41,859 nucleotides of DNA from Clostridia bacterium (GTDB lineage Bacteria > Bacillota > Clostridia > Oscillospirales > CAG-272), in the NCBI GenBank assembly GCA_017456895.1, contig JAFTIN010000045.1, forward strand, positions 1 to 41,859. Reading direction: 5' to 3'. The first letter of the stretch is position 1, and every line of letters starts with the position of its first letter. The translations under genes and the position numbers were made by a program. Positions 1 through 8,519 of the stretch are shown piece after piece. Under the pieces are notes generated by a model. That model saw nothing but the letters and a program-made list of their open reading frames with translations, did no database searches and was not told the DNA's origin.

Positions 1-334
1 GATCCAGGCTTTTGTAAATGAGCAGCTTAAGACTGAGGTTCCTCAGTTCGAGATCGGTGACAGTGTAAAGGTTTACATTCGTATCACCGAGGGAGAGAAG
101 ACCAGAACTCAGATGTTCGACGGTACCGTTATCGCTAAGCATGGCGGCGGTATCTCCGAGACCTTCACTGTTAGAAGAGTTTCTTACGGCGTAGGCGTAG
201 AGAAGACTTTCCCTATCCATTCTCCCAACGTTGAGAAGGTTGAAGTATACCGCGTAGGTAAGGTTCGCCGTGCTAAGCTCTACTATCTTAGAGGCAGAGT
301 TGGTAAGGCAGCTAAGGTTAAGGAGAAGAAGTAA
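1..334 (+). CDS. rplS: 50S ribosomal protein L19, 5'-truncated by window edge
   Basis: Large-subunit ribosomal protein located at the 30S/50S interface. The reading frame is open from base 2 and ends at the TAA at 332-334. The translated part has the L19 hallmarks: the [20 protein letters not shown] segment, [25 protein letters not shown] and the basic tail [18 protein letters not shown]. Only the first few residues are missing, cut by the start of the window. In Firmicutes rplS usually follows trmD and rimM, which would lie just outside. A strong stem-loop follows 24 bases after the stop codon, so rplS ends its transcript here. The family call is secure. Confidence 0.97.
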   Translation, partial: IQAFVNEQLKTEVPQFEIGDSVKVYIRITEGEKTRTQMFDGTVIAKHGGGISETFTVRRVSYGVGVEKTFPIHSPNVEKVEVYRVGKVRRAKLYYLRGRVGKAAKVKEKK

Positions 335-357
335 TTCACTCTTTGCCCCCGCGTATG

Positions 358-399
358 AAATAACCGCTATGCGAGTTTTACCTTGCATAGCGGTTATTT
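358..399. terminator. Bidirectional intrinsic terminator between rplS and the HIT gene
   Basis: Perfect 15-bp stem (AAATAACCGCTATGC with its complement) around a 12-base loop. It lies between convergent genes and ends in ATTT plus a pyrimidine-rich stretch. It can serve rplS on the plus strand and the HIT-family gene on the minus strand. Confidence 0.85.
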
Positions 400-502
400 C
401 TATCTTTCTCGTAGATAAATTTTGCGTGATACTTCATCGGTACTTCTTGAAATATGTGTATATTCCGCCGTAGTTCCGACTCATCTGACATGTTTTGTGA
501 TA

Positions 503-841
503 TTACGCCATTCTGTCGCTGAGCTTCTCTCCGCCGAGGATGTGGAAGTGCAGATGCTTTACGGATTGGCAACCGTTCTCACCGATATTGCTGACGATTC
601 TGTATCCGCCCACAAGGCCGAGGTCCTTGGCGATCTTCGGTATGACAGTAAAAATATGCGCGACAACGTCGGCGTTTTCGCTTGTGATCTCGTCTACCGA
701 GCCGATGTGTGCTTTAGGCACAACGAGGCAGTGTACGGGTGCTTGAGGGGCTATATCGAGGAAGGCGTAGCACTTTTCGTCCTCGTACACCTTATTTGAT
801 GGGATGTCTCCATTGATTATAGCGCAGAATAAACAGTTCAT
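503..841 (-). CDS. HIT family nucleotide hydrolase (HinT-like)
   Basis: Histidine-triad protein of 112 residues, the usual size for HinT/Hit proteins, which hydrolyse adenosine phosphoramidates and related nucleotides in the cytoplasm. The active-site triad is visible as HLHFHIL near residues 97-103. The N-terminus has the typical NCLFCAIINGDIPSNKVYEDE block with a Cys-x-x-Cys pair, followed by FLDIAPQAPVHCLVVPKAH. The ATG at 839-841 is preceded on the minus strand by AAGGAG at good spacing. It is convergent with rplS and shares the terminator; its promoter lies between it and the divergent FkbM gene. The exact substrate cannot be read from sequence. Confidence 0.93.
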   Translation of the reverse strand: MNCLFCAIINGDIPSNKVYEDEKCYAFLDIAPQAPVHCLVVPKAHIGSVDEITSENADVVAHIFTVIPKIAKDLGLVGGYRIVSNIGENGCQSVKHLHFHILGGEKLSDRMA

Positions 842-873
842 ATTATTTCTCCTTAAGATATTCTTTTTACTTC

Positions 874-902
874 ATTTTATCATAAATAAAAATTAAATTC
901 AA
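874..902 (-). promoter_or_regulatory. Sigma-A type promoter of the HIT gene
   Basis: On the minus strand TTGAAT and TAAAAT are 17 bases apart, with a TG dinucleotide one base before the -10 hexamer. The promoter lies 33 bases upstream of the HIT start codon. Confidence 0.6.
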
Positions 903-920
903 TAGAAATTCGGTATAAAT

Positions 921-2015
921 ATGAGATATATTAAATGCGATCTGCCCGAATACCCGGTAGTGTCTGATATGTGGGACACCCTCGCTCGCGAGTCAAGGCC
1001 AATCGTTGTGTACGGAATGGGTAACGGAGCGGATAAGCTTATCGATAGATTCGAAAAATATAATATAACCGTCTCTGATTTCTTTGCCTCGGATGGATTT
1101 GTTCGCGGACACAGCTTCCACGGTATGCGCGTTAAGTCCTTCAGCGAGATCAAAGCGACCTATCCGGACTTTGTTATCGTCCTCTCCTTTGCCTCGAACA
1201 GACCCGAAGTCATTGAGATGCTTGAGGGAATAGATTCCGAATACGATATGTATGTTCCGGATATGCCCGTTACAGGTGAATATTACTTCGACAGAGAGTT
1301 CTACAATACAAATTATGACAGAATACGAATGGCGCACTCGCTTCTTGCTGACGAGGAGTCGAAAAACGCCTTTGCGAGCATAATTAATTACAAGCTCACG
1401 GGAAAAATGCGCTACCTGATGGACACGTGGTCGACTAAGGACGAGCTATACAAAGAACTCTCAGCGAGAGAGGTGCGCACTTATATTGATGCAGGCGCCT
1501 ACAACGGTGATACCGCCAAAGAGGCTATACAGTATTTTCCACACCTTGAGAGAATAGTTGCGATTGAACCCGATCCAAAGAATTATAAGAAGCTGATAAA
1601 ATACAGCGAGAATACCACCTCGCACAGGATCGAGCCGATAAACGCGGCGGTATGGCACGAGGGTGGAGCAGGGGAGTTTTCCTCCTCGGGCAACCGTAAT
1701 TCCTCGATTGCATCCACTACCTCCTACGAGCATAAGGATACCGGTGTTTCGCTTATTTCGATCGACTCTCTCGGACTTTCACCTGACTATATCAAGTATG
1801 ACGTGGAGGGCGCTGAGCTTGAGGCTCTTGTCGGATCGCACGAAACCGTAGAGCGTTCTCACCCAACCTTGCTCGTCTCTTTGTATCACAGGAGCAGGGA
1901 TATATTCGAGCTTCCGATCTATCTTGCTGAAAGATACCCCTTTTACAAGATGACCTTGCGTAGACTCAAGTGCCTGCCCGCGTGGGAAATAGATCTGTTG
2001 CTTTTCGCTACTTGA
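921..2015 (+). CDS. FkbM family SAM-dependent methyltransferase
   Basis: Protein of 364 residues. The C-terminal half (about 185-345) is an FkbM-type methyltransferase domain: motif I YIDAGAYNGDTA binds S-adenosylmethionine, AIEPDPKNYKKL is the acidic second strand, and IKYDVEGAELEAL is the characteristic FkbM block. The N-terminal 150 residues begin with a nucleotide-binding-like strand, VVYGMGNGADKLIDRF, as often seen in fused FkbM proteins that modify glycans or small molecules. No signal peptide or membrane segment is seen. The ATG at 921 has only a weak ribosome binding site, and a TATAAA-like element almost touches it, so the start is less certain than the frame. The methyl acceptor is unknown. 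Confidence 0.85.
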   Translation: MRYIKCDLPEYPVVSDMWDTLARESRPIVVYGMGNGADKLIDRFEKYNITVSDFFASDGFVRGHSFHGMRVKSFSEIKATYPDFVIVLSFASNRPEVIEMLEGIDSEYDMYVPDMPVTGEYYFDREFYNTNYDRIRMAHSLLADEESKNAFASIINYKLTGKMRYLMDTWSTKDELYKELSAREVRTYIDAGAYNGDTAKEAIQYFPHLERIVAIEPDPKNYKKLIKYSENTTSHRIEPINAAVWHEGGAGEFSSSGNRNSSIASTTSYEHKDTGVSLISIDSLGLSPDYIKYDVEGAELEALVGSHETVERSHPTLLVSLYHRSRDIFELPIYLAERYPFYKMTLRRLKCLPAWEIDLLLFAT

Positions 2016-2040
2016 AAAAAGAAAATATATATGCTACAAT
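2012..2040 (+). promoter_or_regulatory. Sigma-A promoter upstream of the U32 gene
   Basis: TTGAAA and TACAAT are separated by 17 bases, with TG one base before the -10. The -35 hexamer overlaps the last codons of the FkbM gene. It probably drives the U32 gene and uppP. Confidence 0.65.
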
Positions 2041-2067
2041 AAAGAAAAAAACGAAGGATAGGCTTGT

Positions 2068-3297
2068 ATGAAAAGACCCGAGCTTCTTGCTCCCGCCGGC
2101 AATTTTGAGAAGATGAAGGCGTCTATTCTTTACGGCGCAGACGCGGTTTACCTTGCAGGAGAGATCTTCGGTATGCGTGCCGCGGCAGACAATTTTACCA
2201 TAGACGAGCTTGCCTCTGCGGTAGAGTACGCGCACGAAAGAAACGTAAAAATATACCTCACGGTAAACACTATGCCGAGGGAGAATGAGTATAATCTGCT
2301 CAAAGATTACTTCGGAAAATTAAAAAATATAGATATTGACGCGCTTATCATTGCTGACATAGGCGTGCTTATGCTCGCTCGTGAAATGTTACCGGAAAAG
2401 CAGATACACATATCCACTCAGGCCTGCTCGGTATCTGCGGCGGACTGTCGAGCGTGGCACTCTTTAGGTGCTTCCCGAGTCGTTCTCTCGCGTGAGCTTA
2501 CCCTCGATGAGATCAAGGCTATAAAGGCTAATATACCCGAGGACCTTGAGCTCGAGTGCTTCGTTCACGGATCAATGTGCATTTCCTACAGCGGCCGCTG
2601 TCTGCTCTCAAATCATATTGTTGGCAGAGATGCCAACCGCGGTATGTGCGCTCAGCCATGTCGCTGGAATTACACCATCCGTAATTACGAGATAACCGAG
2701 GAGAAACGTCCCGATTGCGTTATGCCCGTAGAGGAAGTAAACGGTGAGACCTTTATTATGGCCAGCCGTGATACTTGCACTATTGAGCACGTTCCGGAGT
2801 TTATAGAGGCGGGTATAGATTCCTTCAAGATAGAGGGAAGAATGAAGTCCGCGTATTACACCTCCGTAGTTACTAATACCTATAAGATGGCCATTGACTC
2901 CTACCTTAGCGGTAGCTATAAGTATGACCCTGCTTGGTATCGTGAGCTTGAGTCTGTCAGCCACAGAGATTACCATACCGGTTACTACTTCACTGACTCT
3001 CACACCGATGCTAATACCGCAGAGACTACCGGATATATCAAGGATAAGGCATATCTTGCAGTAGTTGTCTCATACGATGAACAGACGGGTGAGGCTCTTA
3101 TGACACAGAGAAACAAGATGGTCAAGGGGGACAGCATTGAGCTTCTCACTCCCGGCAAGGTTGGTCAGCCTCTTACCGTCACAGAGCTCTATGACGAGGA
3201 TCATAACGAAATTGATGACACCAAGCATCCGTATATGACCTTCTATATGAAGATGCCATTTGCGGTAAAGCCCGGCGACATCATCCGCGCATCATAA
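2068..3297 (+). CDS. U32 peptidase family protein (RlhA/TrhP-like RNA hydroxylation)
   Basis: 409 residues. The N-terminus RPELLAPAGNFEKMKASILYGADAVYLAG is diagnostic of the U32 family. The signature block lies at about 161-200, with Cys164, Cys171, Cys178, Cys194 and Cys198 in ELECFVHGSMC, SGRCLL and RGMCAQPCRW. In Bacillus (TrhP/YrrN-YrrO) and E. coli (RlhA, TrhP) members are needed for prephenate-dependent hydroxylation of tRNA or rRNA, and the cysteines probably hold an iron-sulfur cluster; the old peptidase label is not well supported for these. The C-terminal 90 residues form the usual beta-rich domain. The gene is followed after 21 bases by uppP. Which RNA is modified here is not known. 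Confidence 0.9.
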   Translation: MKRPELLAPAGNFEKMKASILYGADAVYLAGEIFGMRAAADNFTIDELASAVEYAHERNVKIYLTVNTMPRENEYNLLKDYFGKLKNIDIDALIIADIGVLMLAREMLPEKQIHISTQACSVSAADCRAWHSLGASRVVLSRELTLDEIKAIKANIPEDLELECFVHGSMCISYSGRCLLSNHIVGRDANRGMCAQPCRWNYTIRNYEITEEKRPDCVMPVEEVNGETFIMASRDTCTIEHVPEFIEAGIDSFKIEGRMKSAYYTSVVTNTYKMAIDSYLSGSYKYDPAWYRELESVSHRDYHTGYYFTDSHTDANTAETTGYIKDKAYLAVVVSYDEQTGEALMTQRNKMVKGDSIELLTPGKVGQPLTVTELYDEDHNEIDDTKHPYMTFYMKMPFAVKPGDIIRAS

Positions 3298-3318
3298 TTC
3301 ATTCCTTTCGGAGGAAAA

Positions 3319-4161
3319 ATGAAAGGCTTACTTGAAATATTAAAGATTATCTTAATCGGTATAGTCGAGGGCATAACAGAGTGGCTTCCTATCAGCTCGA
3401 CCGGGCATATGATACTCCTTGACGAGCTTGTCAGACTTAGATTCTCTGATGAATTTTTGGAGATGTTCCTTGTTGTTATTCAGCTCGGAGCTATACTTGC
3501 AGTTCCCGTAATGTTTTGGAGGAGATTATCTCCCTTTGGCTATAAGAATAGGCCGGAGGAGAGGAAGAGGATACTCGATCTGTGGCTTAAGGTTATAGTT
3601 GGTGTGATACCTGCCGCAGTGCTTGGATTCTTGCTTGACGACCTGCTTGATGAGTATCTCTACAACTACGTTGTAGTTGCCATCGCTCTTATCGTTTACG
3701 GTATTGCGTTCATTGTAGTAGAGAGGGTTAAGAAGGATAAGAAATACCGTATAGAGAACGTTTATGATATATCCTACAAGGATGCGTTTATTATCGGCGC
3801 CTACCAGTTCCTCTCTCTTATTCCCGGTACCTCTCGCTCCGGATCCACTATTCTTGGCGGTATGCTCACCGGCGTATCCCGTACAGCGTCCGCTGAGTTT
3901 TCCTTCTACCTTGCGATCCCGGTTATGCTCGGTGCATCGCTCCTTAAGGTGCTTAAATTCATTTTAGCGGGCTTTACCGTGACCTTAATAGAGCTTCTTT
4001 TGCTCTTCATTGGAATATTGGTTTCCTTTATCGTCTCGGTATTCGTAATAGACTTCCTTATGAGCTTTGTAAAGAAGCACAGCTTCAGCGCCTTCGGTAT
4101 ATACAGAATAGCCCTCGGCGTCATAGTTGTCGCATTCTTCCTCATAAAAACCTACGCGTAA
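3319..4161 (+). CDS. uppP: Undecaprenyl-diphosphate phosphatase (BacA/UppP)
   Basis: Integral membrane enzyme that dephosphorylates undecaprenyl pyrophosphate to recycle the lipid carrier for peptidoglycan and other wall polymers; its loss or excess affects bacitracin sensitivity. The 280-residue length is normal. Both catalytic motifs are present: the (E/Q)xxxE block GIVEGITEWLPISSTGH (Glu17, Glu21) and PGTSRSGS at 169-176 with the essential Arg174. About seven or eight hydrophobic helices are evident. GGAGG sits seven bases before the ATG. It ends in a strong terminator shared with the convergent BspA-like gene. Confidence 0.96.
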   Translation: MKGLLEILKIILIGIVEGITEWLPISSTGHMILLDELVRLRFSDEFLEMFLVVIQLGAILAVPVMFWRRLSPFGYKNRPEERKRILDLWLKVIVGVIPAAVLGFLLDDLLDEYLYNYVVVAIALIVYGIAFIVVERVKKDKKYRIENVYDISYKDAFIIGAYQFLSLIPGTSRSGSTILGGMLTGVSRTASAEFSFYLAIPVMLGASLLKVLKFILAGFTVTLIELLLLFIGILVSFIVSVFVIDFLMSFVKKHSFSAFGIYRIALGVIVVAFFLIKTYA

Positions 4162-4166
4162 TATAA

Positions 4167-4200
4167 AAAAAGACAGAGAACTCTGATTCTCTGTCTTTTT
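4167..4200. terminator. Bidirectional intrinsic terminator, uppP / BspA-like gene
   Basis: Perfect 14-bp stem AAAAAGACAGAGAA with its complement around a 6-base loop. There are A and T runs on both sides, so it works for both convergent genes. Confidence 0.92.
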
Positions 4201-4206
4201 ACTTTG

Positions 4207-6255
4207 TTACTGTTTTGTCTGACCGAAAAGCACGGTGCAGAATCCTGTTCCGCTTATATTTCCGGAGCAAAAATTCCAGTATCCCTCGAAGCCCTCGGGG
4301 AGTTCCTCGGCCTCGCAGTATATGGTAAGTGCCTTACAGTCGATAAATGCCCATAGAGCGATATGCTCAACAGAGCGGGGAATAAAGATGCCTTCGAGTG
4401 AGGCGCAGTTTGCAAACGCCTCACGGCCAATGCTTGTCAAAGCGTTGTCTATCTCGATAGATGTAAGCGCGGTACAACCGTTAAAGGCATATTCGCCGAG
4501 CGACTTGACGCTATTGCCGAGAATGACGTTTTCAAGGCTAGAGCAATAACGGAACGTACTGTCATTGATCCTTTCTACCGAGTCGGGTATGGTGATGCTC
4601 GTGAGCCCCTTGCAGAATTCAAATGCGCTGTGACCTATATTTTTAAGACCGCTTCCGAAGGTAATGGAGGATAAGGAGTCACAGTAATGGAATGCAGATG
4701 CTCCGATCGTGACCACGCTATCGGGGATAATGACCTCGGCAAGGCTTCTGCATAGCGAGAATGCCGTAGAGCATATGATCCTCGTGCCCTCTTGTATCTG
4801 ACATGAGGTCATTTCCTTATCGGAGGCTTCGAGAAGCAAATAATAAGGATTTTTCTCATCACCGAAGTATTTGCATCCGTTAAGCACGGTGAAGGAGAGA
4901 CTGTTGCAGCAATCGAATACTCCTCCGTCAACCTCAACGAGAGTAGAGGGGATAATGACACTCGACAGATTTGAGCAATAGTAGAATGCGCTGCCGCCTA
5001 AAGCTACTACGCCCTCGGGAATAACGATGCTTGTAAGATTAGAACAATTGCTGAATGCCCTTGCGGATATCTGCTTGACTCCTGTGCCGATCTCTACGTT
5101 CTTGAGTCCTTGGCAATAGAGAAACGCGGAGTATGGTATAACCTCAAGCGTGCCGGGTATCCTTATCTCGGAGAGACTGTCACAGTCATAGAAAGCCTCT
5201 TCTCCAAGATTTAGGAGCCCGTCGGGGAGGACAACTCCGTCTAGTGCCTTGCAGCCACTGAAGGCCTGATATTTGATATCGGTAACACCGTTCGGGATAC
5301 ATATGCGCTCAAGCGACTCACAGCCGCGGAAGGTCATATCCTCAATAACCGTGATACCGCTCGGGAGAGCGAGCTCGGTGAGCTTTTTGCAGGACTCGAA
5401 TGCCGCAGTACCAATGCTTGTTACACTATTTGGAATACTGATTTGTGAGAGGGAGTGGCATCCGAAGAAGGCAAAGCTGCCGATCTCGGTCAAATTCTCG
5501 GACAGATTAACGTTTTCGAGCCTTTTACAGTCTTGGAAGGCGAACTGCCCTATGGACGTTACCGTCTCGGGGAGCGTTACCGACGTTAGACTCTGACAGC
5601 CACTGAACGCCGATTCGCTAAGTGTATCTATTTTTGCCTTTAATACTGCCTTCTCGAGGTTTTCGCAGTCAGAGAAGGCTCCGGGTTCAATGTTGGTTAC
5701 GCTCTCTGGTACGTGAATGCTCTTGATAATGTTGCCTTGAGCGTTAAAACCGCTGAAGGCAGAGTAGCGTATACTGGTTACGGGTACACCCTCGTATTCC
5801 GATGCGATGATAACGTGAGGATCGGTACCCTCGTAGCCGATCACTTCCGCGTGCTTTTTATCCGTCGAGACAGCATACTTTATTCCTTTGGTAGGGCCGA
5901 GCTCTGCAGAACAAACGGCGCAAAGACCGGTGTCCGAGCTTGTGTGTGGAGCGATCGGAATCCCTTCTTCTTCCTTTGCGCCACAGCTGCAGATTCTTTC
6001 CCTGAGTCCCTCTGCAAGGCAGGTCGCTTCATTCAGGACCGTCCACTCGCCGTACGCATGGGCGCCGGACTGTATAACCGAGGTTTCCTTTTCACCACAG
6101 CTACAGAGCCTTTCCTTGACTCCCTCCTCGGTGCAGGTCGCCTCCTTCAGCACCGACCACTCACCGTATTCGTGAGTGTGATTTTTGCATGAGGAAAATA
6201 CGACGGTAATAACTGCTACCATCATTAAAAACATAAGTAAAGTTGTCTTTTTCAT
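4207..6255 (-). CDS. BspA-like leucine-rich-repeat surface lipoprotein
   Basis: 682 residues. The N-terminus is a lipoprotein signal: positive MKKT, a hydrophobic core, lipobox VFSSC with Cys23 as lipid site. Residues about 26-100 hold two copies of a Cys-rich unit (YGEW-V-L-EATC--EG--ER-CSCG-KE), each with CxCG, a module common on clostridial surface proteins. Residues about 150-650 are BspA-type LRR_5 repeats of roughly 23 residues (I-x-x-x-A-F-x-x-C-x-x-L-x-x-I-x-I-P-x-x-V), about 20 copies. Such proteins sit outside the cell and in some species bind host or bacterial ligands; the ligand here is unknown. It is monocistronic, with its own strong promoter and a shared terminator. Confidence 0.9.
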   Translation of the reverse strand: MKKTTLLMFLMMVAVITVVFSSCKNHTHEYGEWSVLKEATCTEEGVKERLCSCGEKETSVIQSGAHAYGEWTVLNEATCLAEGLRERICSCGAKEEEGIPIAPHTSSDTGLCAVCSAELGPTKGIKYAVSTDKKHAEVIGYEGTDPHVIIASEYEGVPVTSIRYSAFSGFNAQGNIIKSIHVPESVTNIEPGAFSDCENLEKAVLKAKIDTLSESAFSGCQSLTSVTLPETVTSIGQFAFQDCKRLENVNLSENLTEIGSFAFFGCHSLSQISIPNSVTSIGTAAFESCKKLTELALPSGITVIEDMTFRGCESLERICIPNGVTDIKYQAFSGCKALDGVVLPDGLLNLGEEAFYDCDSLSEIRIPGTLEVIPYSAFLYCQGLKNVEIGTGVKQISARAFSNCSNLTSIVIPEGVVALGGSAFYYCSNLSSVIIPSTLVEVDGGVFDCCNSLSFTVLNGCKYFGDEKNPYYLLLEASDKEMTSCQIQEGTRIICSTAFSLCRSLAEVIIPDSVVTIGASAFHYCDSLSSITFGSGLKNIGHSAFEFCKGLTSITIPDSVERINDSTFRYCSSLENVILGNSVKSLGEYAFNGCTALTSIEIDNALTSIGREAFANCASLEGIFIPRSVEHIALWAFIDCKALTIYCEAEELPEGFEGYWNFCSGNISGTGFCTVLFGQTKQ

Positions 6256-6282
6256 ATCTACTCCCTTGAGCTTTGTGAATAA

Positions 6283-6311
6283 ATTATATCACAGTAAGGT
6301 TGAAATGTCAA
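6283..6311 (-). promoter_or_regulatory. Near-consensus sigma-A promoter of the BspA-like gene
   Basis: On the minus strand TTGACA and TATAAT are 17 bases apart with the extended -10 TGTGATATAAT. It lies 28 bases upstream of the start codon. Confidence 0.85.
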
Positions 6312-6348
6312 TCAATAAATATGAATCAAGGAATATGTTCTGACACTA

Positions 6349-6377
6349 TTGCTCTTGTTGGATTTATGTGCTATAAT
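6349..6377 (+). promoter_or_regulatory. Sigma-A promoter of the GNAT gene
   Basis: TTGCTC and TATAAT are spaced by 17 bases, with extended -10 TGTGCTATAAT, 31 bases before the ATG at 6408. Confidence 0.75.
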
Positions 6378-6407
6378 TAACTCAAAATCCATTTGGAGTG
6401 CTTACGT

Positions 6408-7019
6408 ATGAACGCTGAATTTAAGATAAACGGTAAAATTATAGAGACAGAAAGGCTTGTGCTTCGTCCGTTCACCACCTCCGATGCCGATGATCTTTAT
6501 GAATACGCCTCGGTCGAGGGAGTCGGCGAGATGGCAGGCTGGCGCCACCACGTTTCCATAGATGAGACGAGAAGTATTCTTGACACCTTTATTGAGGAGG
6601 ACAAGACCTTTGCCATCTGCCTCAAGGACGGCGGCAAGGTGATAGGCACACTCGGAGTGGAGAAATACGGCCTTGAGGACAAGCTTACCGAGTTTTCCTC
6701 CTATAAGGGGCGCGAGATGGGCTACGTGCTCAGTAAGGATTATTGGGGCAGGGGACTTATGCCGGAGGCGGTATGTGCGGTGATAGATTACCTGTTTGAC
6801 GAATGCGACCTTGATTTTATCACCTGCGGATATTACGATTTCAATTTACAGTCAAAGAGAGTGCAGGAAAAATGCGGATTCAAGCCATACCGAAAGGTAA
6901 AAATGACCACCAAGCTCGGCACCACCGAGCCCTCCGTACTCAATCTCCTGTTAAACCCGAAGAAACGCATAGAGCTTGTATTTTCGCATCCCGAGACCTT
7001 GATATATACAGAGGATTAA
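6408..7019 (+). CDS. GNAT family N-acetyltransferase (RimJ/RimL type)
   Basis: 203 residues from the ATG at 6408. That start is preferred to an upstream in-frame TTG at 6393 because GGAG at 6395-6398 lies at ideal distance from the ATG. The sequence opens with ETERLVLRPFTTSDADDLYEYAS, the RimJ/RimL signature, and contains REMGYVLSKDYWGRGLMPEAV, where the WGRG segment is the acetyl-CoA pyrophosphate loop. The C-terminal VQEKCGFKPYR matches the family end motif (N-x-x-S-x-x-V-x-E-K-x-G-F). It is a soluble acetyltransferase; whether it acts on a ribosomal protein, a small molecule or a drug cannot be told. The gene stands alone between its own promoter and terminator. Confidence 0.9.
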   Translation: MNAEFKINGKIIETERLVLRPFTTSDADDLYEYASVEGVGEMAGWRHHVSIDETRSILDTFIEEDKTFAICLKDGGKVIGTLGVEKYGLEDKLTEFSSYKGREMGYVLSKDYWGRGLMPEAVCAVIDYLFDECDLDFITCGYYDFNLQSKRVQEKCGFKPYRKVKMTTKLGTTEPSVLNLLLNPKKRIELVFSHPETLIYTED

Positions 7020-7047
7020 AAAAGGACGAGAGATCTCGTCCTTTTTT
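7018..7047. terminator. Bidirectional intrinsic terminator
   Basis: Perfect 14-bp stem AAAAAAGGACGAGA with its complement and a 2-base gap, flanked by A and T runs. It overlaps the GNAT stop codon and also faces the convergent lipoprotein gene. Confidence 0.9.
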
Positions 7048-7078
7048 GCACTCAAAATACAGAGCGTATTTATTTGGC

Positions 7079-7543
7079 TTAAGCCTCGTTATTATTCACA
7101 GACTGATTTGCACTTATTCTAAAGGTGCTGATCATAAGGCCTGTCTTGTCACCTATAACCGTTGTCTCAAGCACAAAGTCCTTACCGCTTATTGAAATAT
7201 TGTGCTTCATGGAAAGTGCGGTATAAGCTCCCTTAATACCGTTGGTATTAAAGTTCGCGGATTTGTACCAATAGGTACGGTCTCCAAGCTCGATTCCGTC
7301 AGCAAAGTCGATGCTTAATGTCTTTTCCATATTTTCTATAGAGCTCTTAAGACTGTTCGCATCGAGATTGCATATAGGGTGCATATATGAGGCAGCGGTC
7401 TCATAATCATCCTCGGCTAATGCGGAGCAAAAGTCATTGATCAGCGCTTCTGCATCGTCGGAGCTTACCGACGTACAGCTTGTCAGTAAAAGACAAGAGA
7501 GAAGTGTGATTACAATAAGTATCGAAGTACAAATTCTTTTCAT
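7079..7543 (-). CDS. Small secreted lipoprotein of unknown function
   Basis: 154 residues. The N-terminus is a clear lipoprotein signal: MKRICTSILIVITLLSCLLLTSC, lipobox LTSC with Cys23 as lipid site. The mature part starts with SSDDAEALINDFCSALAEDDYETAASYMHP, the helical opening typical of NTF2-like or DUF4878-like lipoproteins in which a short alpha-helical pair precedes a beta sheet. No catalytic motif is visible. The ATG is preceded by AAGGAGG at seven bases and by a strong promoter. It is convergent with the GNAT gene and shares its terminator. The fold suggestion is only a resemblance. Confidence 0.8.
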   Translation of the reverse strand: MKRICTSILIVITLLSCLLLTSCTSVSSDDAEALINDFCSALAEDDYETAASYMHPICNLDANSLKSSIENMEKTLSIDFADGIELGDRTYWYKSANFNTNGIKGAYTALSMKHNISISGKDFVLETTVIGDKTGLMISTFRISANQSVNNNEA

Positions 7544-7574
7544 AGTTGCCTCCTTGCTTTATTATTACAATTAC

Positions 7575-7603
7575 AGTATATCATATCATGAACATATTGT
7601 CAA
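7575..7603 (-). promoter_or_regulatory. Sigma-A promoter of the small lipoprotein gene
   Basis: On the minus strand TTGACA and TATACT are separated by 17 bases, 32 bases upstream of the ATG. The -35 lies only 8 bases after the stop of the preceding exonuclease gene. Confidence 0.8.
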
Positions 7604-7610
7604 TAGAGTG

Positions 7611-8450
7611 TTAATGCCCTATTCCCCTGATAACGTCCATGGTTCTTACATACGGATTATTGAACACGATCTCATCGAGAGTGAAGGGAAGCTCAGCGTC
7701 ACCCCTAAGGCTTATAAGAGACATATTCCTTTTTAAAATATCAACGCCTTCCTTTATAGCTACTTTTATCTTTTCGCTCTCTATCTCTTCGCACCTTTTT
7801 ACAATAGACTCGATTTCGCCATAGGTGTTTACCAATTTTGCCGCGGTCTTGGGACCAATTCCACGTATGCCGGGTATATTGTCCGAGGTATCACCAACCA
7901 GGCACTTATAGTCGAGATACAGAGATGGAGATATTCCGTACTTTTCTCTTATATATCTTTCGTCGCAGAGAGTTGAGCACTTTCCTCTGTATCGTATTAC
8001 CTTTACTTTTTCGTTTATCAGCTGGAAATAGTCGCTATCAAATGATGAGATCAGCACGTCACATTCTCCACCGTATTTTACCGCATAAGCAGCTATAACG
8101 TCGTCGGTCTCACACGTTGTAGTTTCCATGTGTTTAACTCCCATATAGTCAAGAGCCTCGTAAATGAGAGGAAGCTGTGAGAAGGGATTTTCCTCCTCGG
8201 GAACTTCGGAGTAGTCAATTCTGTTCGCCTTATATTCCTCAAGCACGTCCTTCCTCGGATTGTGCTTCTCACCGTCAAACATCACGCATAAATGAGTTGG
8301 GTGATACATATCTGCAAGGCGGTTAAGCGCGCCGACAAACCCAATGACTCCTTGGATTGCCTGGCCTTTATTTCCTATGATCCTCGACGGCATTCCAAAG
8401 AACATTTGGAAGAGTAGATTGTGCCCGTCGATAATTAGCAGTCTTTTCAT
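7611..8450 (-). CDS. Stand-alone 5'-3' exonuclease (PolI N-terminal domain / FEN-like)
   Basis: 279 residues, corresponding to the 5' nuclease domain of DNA polymerase I without a polymerase part. Visible family features: IIDGHNLLFQMFF at the start (metal-binding Asp8), CVMFDGEKHNPRK, TTCETDDVIAAYA, SSFDSDYFQL with paired aspartates, and GDTSDNIPGIRGIGPKTAAKLV, which combines the last metal aspartates with the helix-hairpin-helix (H3TH) DNA-binding turn. Such enzymes (Bacillus YpcP/ExoR type) remove RNA primers or flaps and back up PolI. It is the last gene of a minus-strand group after ung and xpt. The stop is at 7611-7613. The function is confidently a 5' nuclease; the cellular role is inferred. 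Confidence 0.9.
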   Translation of the reverse strand: MKRLLIIDGHNLLFQMFFGMPSRIIGNKGQAIQGVIGFVGALNRLADMYHPTHLCVMFDGEKHNPRKDVLEEYKANRIDYSEVPEEENPFSQLPLIYEALDYMGVKHMETTTCETDDVIAAYAVKYGGECDVLISSFDSDYFQLINEKVKVIRYRGKCSTLCDERYIREKYGISPSLYLDYKCLVGDTSDNIPGIRGIGPKTAAKLVNTYGEIESIVKRCEEIESEKIKVAIKEGVDILKRNMSLISLRGDAELPFTLDEIVFNNPYVRTMDVIRGIGH

Positions 8451-8468
8451 ACGTTACCTCAACAAATG

Positions 8469-8501
8469 CCCACCTTGAACGAATCCACCGTCCAAAGTGG
8501 G
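8469..8501 (-). other. Intercistronic stem-loop between xpt and the exonuclease gene
   Basis: On the minus strand CCCACTTTGGAC pairs with GTTCAAGGTGGG over 12 bp using two G-U pairs; on the plus strand the same positions would be mismatches, so the structure favours minus-strand RNA. It is not followed by a U run. It may be a weak terminator or a stabilising mRNA hairpin. Confidence 0.5.
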
Positions 8502-8519
8502 AATTTAATTTTAAGCAGA

